DNA of 25,931 nt. Source: a virus. Location: positions 1 through 25,931 of the IMG/VR virus record IMGVR_UViG_3300023049_000067; one strand, 5' to 3'. How positions within the stretch are numbered: position 1 is the first letter of the stretch; every line of letters begins with the position of its first letter. The notes below the pieces were generated by a model. It saw only the letters and a program-made list of their open reading frames with translations, was not told where the DNA came from and searched no databases. The translations under genes and the position numbers were made by a program. Below are positions 21,973-25,931 of the stretch, piece after piece.

Positions 21973-22517
21973 CGTATAAAAACCAGTTCATAAATGAGAT
22001 ATTTAAGGTCGAAGGTGGTTACGTTGACGACCCTGACGACAGTGGCGGCGAGACAAACTTCGGCATCACCGAGCGCGTAGCCCGGCGTTTTGGGTATAAA
22101 GGTCCGATGAAAGACATGCCGAAGTTTATGGCACGTGTCATCTACGAAGGACTCTATTGGGATACCATGAACCTCGACCATATTGAGAAACTCTCACCGT
22201 CCCTAGCAAAGGAAATGACTGACACTGGAGTTAACGCAGGAATAAGTAGAGCGGGTGAATTTCTACAAAGATCATTAAACGTTTTGAATAACCGAGAAAA
22301 ACTATATACTGACATAGTTGTTGACAATGACGTCGGCCCTCAAACCTTGAGAACACTCGAAAAGTATTTGAGAGTAAGAGGATCTGCCGGTGAACTTGTC
22401 TTATTTAATATGTTGAATTGCCTTCAGGGTGCATTTTACGTTGAACTTGCTGAGAGACGTGAGAAAGACGAGAAGTTCATCTACGGTTGGTTCACACATC
22501 GTATAAACATCTCTTGA
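21969..22517 (+). CDS. endolysin, GH108 N-acetylmuramidase
   Basis: It cleaves the peptidoglycan glycan backbone at the end of infection. This 182-residue protein starts at GTG, overlapping the previous stop. 'KVEGGYVDDPDDSGGETNFG' contains the GH108 signature with the likely catalytic Glu15 in E-G-G-Y. 'YWDTMNLDHI' and 'DTGVNAGISRAGEFLQRSLN' follow, then a C-terminal peptidoglycan-binding part with 'DNDVGPQTLRTLEKY'. There is no signal peptide or transmembrane segment, so release to the periplasm should depend on the holin candidates on either side. Confidence 0.9.
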   Translation: MTYKNQFINEIFKVEGGYVDDPDDSGGETNFGITERVARRFGYKGPMKDMPKFMARVIYEGLYWDTMNLDHIEKLSPSLAKEMTDTGVNAGISRAGEFLQRSLNVLNNREKLYTDIVVDNDVGPQTLRTLEKYLRVRGSAGELVLFNMLNCLQGAFYVELAERREKDEKFIYGWFTHRINIS

Positions 22518-22529
22518 AAGGGGAATAAA

Positions 22530-22919
22530 ATGCTTAAAGGTTATAAAACATACATTACAGGAATCGTCACAATCGTTTCAACGGTCGGTGCGTTTTTGCT
22601 CGGTGAGATAACACTCACTGTTGCTTTACCGACTGTCGTCACAGCGGTCATGGGTATGACTATTCGTGCAGGTGTCACAACTGAAGTGGGTAAGAAGCTC
22701 GTTCTCGGGTTTCTCTGCATCGGCATCATGTTGGCAGCCATGCCGCAGAAAGCACACGCAGGTACTCCATTGTTCTTGTTCGCTTCAACGATTATCACCG
22801 GTGGTTGGTTTGCTGCAACGTCTGAGGACTGTAAGGATTTAGGGCTTGATGGTAAGGAATGCGTCACCAAGTTATGGTCTGAGCGTATCGCACCGGATTA
22901 CTCAAAACTAAATGACTAA
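22530..22919 (+). CDS. holin-like multi-pass membrane protein
   Basis: This 129-residue protein has the ribosome-binding site GAAAGGGGAATAAA before ATG. The N-terminal 55 residues (MLKGYKTYITGIVTIVSTVG..., two hydrophobic segments at about 7-26 and 30-49) look like a complete small phage holin-like protein. A second hydrophobic stretch, 'KLVLGFLCIGIMLAAMPQK', ends in AHAG, like a signal peptidase site, followed by another hydrophobic segment (about 81-95) and a Cys-containing tail 'EDCKDLGLDGKECVTKLW'. It looks like a holin-like unit fused to a small exported domain. Function in lysis is inferred from position. Confidence 0.6.
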   Translation: MLKGYKTYITGIVTIVSTVGAFLLGEITLTVALPTVVTAVMGMTIRAGVTTEVGKKLVLGFLCIGIMLAAMPQKAHAGTPLFLFASTIITGGWFAATSEDCKDLGLDGKECVTKLWSERIAPDYSKLND

Positions 22920-23148
22920 CATAATCATCATTCTCGCCCTGTTTTTACCCATCTCCGGAATAGGTCTTTACCTGTTCTTGCAGGTGAAAAAAGCAGGGCG
23001 AAATGAGTCTGAGATAAAACACGTAAAGAATACAAACGAAGGGTTGAAAGATGAAAACGAAGATCTCGCTAACCGCCCTCGTAATCTCGCTGATCGGACT
23101 AAGCGGCTGCAGCAATGGCGCGACAAACTACCAAAGAACAAAGATTGA
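22912..23148 (+). CDS. i-spanin (Rz-like)
   Basis: This 78-residue protein starts eight bases before the end of the previous gene. An N-terminal transmembrane helix (about 4-24, IIIILALFLPISGIGLYLFL) is followed by a charged, coiled-coil-like domain 'NESEIKHVKNTNEGLKDENE' and a basic end 'DRTKRLQQWRDKLPKNKD'. This is the architecture of inner-membrane spanin subunits, which span the periplasm and fuse inner and outer membrane during lysis. The o-spanin gene begins inside it in another frame, which strongly supports the pairing. Confidence 0.8.
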   Translation: MTNIIIILALFLPISGIGLYLFLQVKKAGRNESEIKHVKNTNEGLKDENEDLANRPRNLADRTKRLQQWRDKLPKNKD

Positions 23149-23263
23149 TGTGACCTACGAGTTCCTTGACGCTCTAATTGAGGAACAAGAAGGTGTTGCA
23201 CGCGAGTATCCGAATACGGCCACTGTTGTCGATGATTGGATAGTTCAGAACGAACCAGACTGA
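23051..23263 (+). CDS. o-spanin lipoprotein (Rz1-like)
   Basis: This 70-residue lipoprotein starts 98 bases before the end of the i-spanin gene in another frame, behind AAGGGTTGAAAG. The N-terminus MKTKISLTALVISLIGLSGC is a lipoprotein signal with lipobox L-S-G-C; Cys20 is followed by Ser, which fits outer-membrane sorting. The mature part (about 50 aa) is acidic and not proline-rich, unlike lambda Rz1, so the assignment rests on lipobox, size and nested position. It is the last gene before the convergent polymerase gene. Confidence 0.8.
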   Translation: MKTKISLTALVISLIGLSGCSNGATNYQRTKIDVTYEFLDALIEEQEGVAREYPNTATVVDDWIVQNEPD

Positions 23264-23292
23264 GGCGCACTCACCGCCCTATAATAGTACAG

Positions 23293-25332
23293 CTACAGCA
23301 CGAGTTTGCGGGCTTCCTCGACATACCAATCATAATGAATGTTATCAAACCTGAACTTGTTGACGTCGTTGACCACAGTGGTTCTGAAACCTGAAGCCTG
23401 ATTTGTGCGGACGATTTGGTAGGTGCTTTTATTTTTCGTACAGACATTCTCGTCCCATTGCCAACCGTTTGCGTTCATGACGGCTAGGTAATCACGCTCA
23501 GATACTTTTTGAGCGCGTTTAGGTGCCCCTAGTATCGCGCCAGGTGGTAATTTGGGTTCAGCCACCTTGATGAGATCTTGCCCGTCTGTCGAGATGTAAT
23601 AGCGTGTGTTACGCTGTATCTGCGTATCACCCCACATGAGTTTGTCTTTTCTGTTTATTTTCTTCTGGTTCATAAAGTCGAAAGGGTTGGTACAGCTTCG
23701 GATGAAGGTTTCAATGTCAACACCATGAACCATGTGTGCAATTGCAGCTCTGATGCTAACAGGGTTAGACAGGTTTTTGTGCCATGCTGGTGGTTGTGCG
23801 TTCGATATTGATTCATGCCAGTTCAAAGGATCTGGCGCCCAGTAAGCACCCTTCTCTTTGAGGTTGCCATCCATGTCTTCAGCAATGTAACTATTCACGT
23901 CCCGGACGAACATTCTGTTGTATTCAACATCTTCGAGCACCAACAGCGTTAAGGCTTCCCATTCTTTTTCTATCTGCTCGGCTATATGAACATGTTGTCT
24001 GTCGATGAAATAGGTGATGCCGTCTGTGTTGGCCTGAATGAGCTGCAAGGTTGGCACGTTCACCAATCGCTCGATCAACATGGCCAGCAGGAGTTGACCG
24101 TTGATCGTGATGGTCATTGTAAACTGTGGATCGAAAAGCACGCTGAATTTACTGTTACTCTTACCGTAAGCACCGTTGGCACCAAGTTTGAGAGAGTTGG
24201 CTTCATTGCATTTCTTACCTTTTTGAGCTTGCCAGACTTTACGCTCTTTGGGTATTTCAGCATAGACGTTAACAAACGGTTCACCTAAGTGTTCAGGTGA
24301 AAGACGGTTCACGATTGCGATGCTCGGGTACAGACTGGCCACGTCAATATCTCGTATCATATGTGTTCGCGTGGAAATCACTTTCTTACGCTCAACAGAG
24401 CCGTGAATACCCCCGACGCCAAAACCGAACTTCACACCGCCAACAATTGCGTGGAGGTCTTTAAAGACGCCTTTAGTCTTCAGGCTCGGTGTGCCGTTTT
24501 CGTCAATGTCGAGCTCATCGGCACGTATTGTTTTAGCCCTCAGTTTGTCAAGAACGCCTTGAAATTCAGGGTTTTGGAAATGAACGTAAGGGAAAATTAT
24601 GTCGTTGAAAGCGATCTGAAACCTTGGTGTTTGACGCTTCTGCTTACGTCCTGAGGTGTAATCAAAACAGAGATCCTTACCTAACCGTTTTATGATCAAC
24701 TCTTCGCCAATTTTAGTGTCGTTCCAGTTTAAGACTTCTATGCCGTATTCTTCGATTAACTTCTCTCTGAAACGCATTGCTGACATACTATGGTGGGCAA
24801 ATGTGGCTGTGGAATCAACGTCATGATCGTTGTATGGGATGAGTTCGGTTTCAATCTCTTCTTTAGTCAGGTGAACGTTAAACCCTTGCCCCATCTCAAC
24901 CACATTAGGAAGCCGCATATTGATCTGCAACCCTTTGAGGCTCTGCATTTTGGCGACATTGTCTAAATGGTGTAGCTTTCTGAGATCTATCTGCGGGATG
25001 AACCTGTCATTAGGCCAAACCATGACGTGGAATTTAGGGAACGCGTTGATTATTTCGTCGTTCTTGGCTCTGATTTCAGGTGCCGTGACGTGCGGGTTTT
25101 GCATCAACCAGTGGATCATTGGATAATCATATTCGAGGTTGTTGAAACCGATCATGAATATCTGACACTGCGCACAGTGTTGTAGAAATTGCATCAATTG
25201 CTTTGAATCGTTCCGATGTTCAGAAATCTCCCAAACAGCCCTTTGATCACCGAAAAGCTCTTTCATTGAGAAGGTGAAGACGTTTGGGTAAGATTCCAAA
25301 TCATAAACTATAGCCGTGTCGAGAATGTTCAT
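23293..25332 (-). CDS. DNA polymerase, family B
   Basis: This 679-residue replicative polymerase has proofreading motifs. Exonuclease: 'VYDLESYP' (D11, E13), 'GFNNLEYDYP' (N64/N65 to D69) and 'YNDHD' (167-171). Polymerase: motif A 'DIDVASLYPS' (328-337), motif B 'KLGANGAYG' (382-390), motif C 'NTDG' (435-438), and a KxY-like 'KEKGAYW' near 494. Motif C has Asn where canonical family B enzymes have the first Asp of DTD; I recall the NTDG form in other phage polymerases, so the enzyme is probably active. It is transcribed towards the lysis cassette. The ATG overlaps the stop of the upstream gene (ATGA), showing an operon. It ends in TAG. Confidence 0.9.
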   Translation of the reverse strand: MNILDTAIVYDLESYPNVFTFSMKELFGDQRAVWEISEHRNDSKQLMQFLQHCAQCQIFMIGFNNLEYDYPMIHWLMQNPHVTAPEIRAKNDEIINAFPKFHVMVWPNDRFIPQIDLRKLHHLDNVAKMQSLKGLQINMRLPNVVEMGQGFNVHLTKEEIETELIPYNDHDVDSTATFAHHSMSAMRFREKLIEEYGIEVLNWNDTKIGEELIIKRLGKDLCFDYTSGRKQKRQTPRFQIAFNDIIFPYVHFQNPEFQGVLDKLRAKTIRADELDIDENGTPSLKTKGVFKDLHAIVGGVKFGFGVGGIHGSVERKKVISTRTHMIRDIDVASLYPSIAIVNRLSPEHLGEPFVNVYAEIPKERKVWQAQKGKKCNEANSLKLGANGAYGKSNSKFSVLFDPQFTMTITINGQLLLAMLIERLVNVPTLQLIQANTDGITYFIDRQHVHIAEQIEKEWEALTLLVLEDVEYNRMFVRDVNSYIAEDMDGNLKEKGAYWAPDPLNWHESISNAQPPAWHKNLSNPVSIRAAIAHMVHGVDIETFIRSCTNPFDFMNQKKINRKDKLMWGDTQIQRNTRYYISTDGQDLIKVAEPKLPPGAILGAPKRAQKVSERDYLAVMNANGWQWDENVCTKNKSTYQIVRTNQASGFRTTVVNDVNKFRFDNIHYDWYVEEARKLVL

Positions 25333-25550
25333 TTATTGAACTGCAATTCTATTTGATCAGGGTTTGGCAACACAGCTTCCTGTGGGCTGTCCACGTATTC
25401 CATACCTTTATGAAACCGCTCTGCGTCCTTGGTGAAGATAACTCCTGAATGTAAGCTCATGTAAACTATGTCTTGACGTTGGGTGACGGCGTTGGACGCT
25501 GGGAATAACATGCGATAAAGCACGCCTGACTTTTCGTGGCGAAATATCAT
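25329..25550 (-). CDS. small protein upstream of DNA polymerase
   Basis: This 73-residue protein (MIFRHEKSGVLYRMLFPASN at the start, then 'VYMSLHSGVIFTKDAERFHK') has the ribosome-binding site ACAGGAGATCCGTT before ATG. A pattern of 'H-x-x-x-G-x-L-Y-R' and 'VYxSLxxGxIFxxxxxxF' recalls small DUF1653-like folds, but I cannot assign it firmly. It overlaps the polymerase start by four bases, so the two are translationally coupled. A role in replication is possible from linkage alone. Confidence 0.65.
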   Translation of the reverse strand: MIFRHEKSGVLYRMLFPASNAVTQRQDIVYMSLHSGVIFTKDAERFHKGMEYVDSPQEAVLPNPDQIELQFNK

Positions 25551-25572
25551 AACGGATCTCCTGTGAGTGTTT

Positions 25573-25603
25573 ATAAAAATGGCAGACTTTAAGCGGTCTG
25601 CCA
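25573..25603 (-). terminator. intrinsic terminator, minus strand
   Basis: On the minus strand TGGCAGAC and GTCTGCCA form an eight-pair stem around CGCTTAAA, followed by TTTTTAT. It stands 14 bases past the stop of the Pro/Ala-rich gene and separates it from the polymerase operon. Confidence 0.75.
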
Positions 25604-25616
25604 GCGCTTTACTCAG

Positions 25617-25931
25617 TTAGCGTGGTAGTGGCATTCCCGGCATCTCGCTAGAAGGGGATGTAGTCGCAGCCGGAGCAGTGCCAGGAACCGATTGGGTCGT
25701 AGCTGCCTGTGGTTGTAAAGGTGCCGCAGCAGGAACACCTTGTGGCGGGTGTGCTGGTTGCATTGCTTGAGCAGGTGCCGTACCTGTGGCATTAGCTACA
25801 AAGTTAGGGTCTGCTGGTGGTAAACTCTGAACCGGAGCAGCCGCAGGTGGAGCAGCCGCAGGTGGAGCAGCCGCAGGTGGAGCAGCCGCAGGTGGAGCAG
25901 CCGCAGGTGGAGCAGCCGCAGGTGGAGGAGC
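25617..25931 (-). CDS. Pro/Ala-rich protein, C-terminal part
   Basis: The minus-strand frame is open from the right edge to TAA at 25619-25617, about 104 codons; the N-terminus lies outside the window. It starts with repeated A-A-P-P-A units encoded by 15-bp repeats, continues with 'PVQSLPPADPNFVANATG' and 'PAQAMQPAHPPQGVPAAAP', and ends 'SEMPGMPLPR'. This is low-complexity and probably disordered. Such tails occur on phage replication or recombination proteins, for example single-stranded DNA-binding proteins, but the domain that would decide is not in view. Its terminator lies just downstream. Confidence 0.65.
   Translation of the reverse strand, partial: APPPAAAPPAAAPPAAAPPAAAPPAAAPPAAAPVQSLPPADPNFVANATGTAPAQAMQPAHPPQGVPAAAPLQPQAATTQSVPGTAPAATTSPSSEMPGMPLPR
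25834..25931 (-). repeat. 15-bp tandem repeat, six copies
   Basis: The unit GGAGCAGCCGCAGGT repeats exactly six times from 25834 to 25923 and continues in altered form to the window edge. It is in frame and encodes the Ala-Ala-Pro-Pro-Ala repeat of the protein on the minus strand. Confidence 0.95.

Noticed and set aside
23264-23292. Bidirectional terminator between the o-spanin and polymerase genes
   Set aside because: The short convergent gap has no convincing stem followed by a T run on either strand.
919-25931. General reassignment of TAG to a sense codon
   Set aside because: Terminase large subunit, scaffold, the G-T extension and DNA polymerase end in TAG at the expected family length, so TAG is a working stop in most genes.

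Overview
The window is part of a double-stranded DNA bacteriophage genome with a long, non-contractile (siphovirus-like) tail. It carries an uninterrupted terminase, portal, scaffold, coat, connector, tail, fibre and lysis series on the plus strand. The nested i-spanin and o-spanin genes, the latter with a lipobox, point to a Gram-negative host. I see no tRNA gene, integrase, repressor or CRISPR array, so lifestyle and host genus cannot be stated.

Layout. (1) 1-2440, minus strand: an array of small accessory genes, most preceded by near-copies of one ribosome-binding leader. It includes a partial Ala-rich gene at the left edge, a 58-codon gene at 1214-1390, and a gene remnant interrupted by an in-frame TAG at 580-918. 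Two near-identical promoters (TTGCAT-17 bp-TATAAT) fire leftwards. (2) 2441-3054: a non-coding AT-rich region built as a large imperfect inverted repeat with three 20-bp iterons on each side, a likely control region and/or replication origin. (3) 3055-13061, plus strand: small and large terminase, portal, scaffold, P22-type coat, HeH-like protein, adaptor, stopper, MuF-like protein, HK97-gp10-like neck protein, tail terminator and tail tube. (4) 13190-21584: tail chaperones G and G-T (joined by a -1 frameshift on a T7 run), tape measure, three tail-tip proteins, J-like host-specificity protein, glycine-rich fibre and an accessory protein. (5) 21667-23263: lysis cassette (coiled-coil membrane protein, GH108 endolysin, holin-like protein, overlapping spanins). 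(6) 23293-25931, minus strand: family B DNA polymerase, a small gene overlapping it, a terminator, and the 3' end of a Pro/Ala-rich protein.

The most unusual signal links three genes whose products are needed in many copies: scaffold, coat and tail tube. Each is preceded by GGAT-N7/8-GCGCA-N6-GGATG, whose second half can fold into a short hairpin with an invariant GGAU loop and a stem whose pairs differ between copies. Each also begins with a similar extra N-terminal peptide ending in FAF, placed before the point where the recognisable family domain appears to start. This looks like a repeated regulatory and leader module. Its function is not known to me; binding of a GGA-recognising protein such as CsrA/RsmA is one testable idea.
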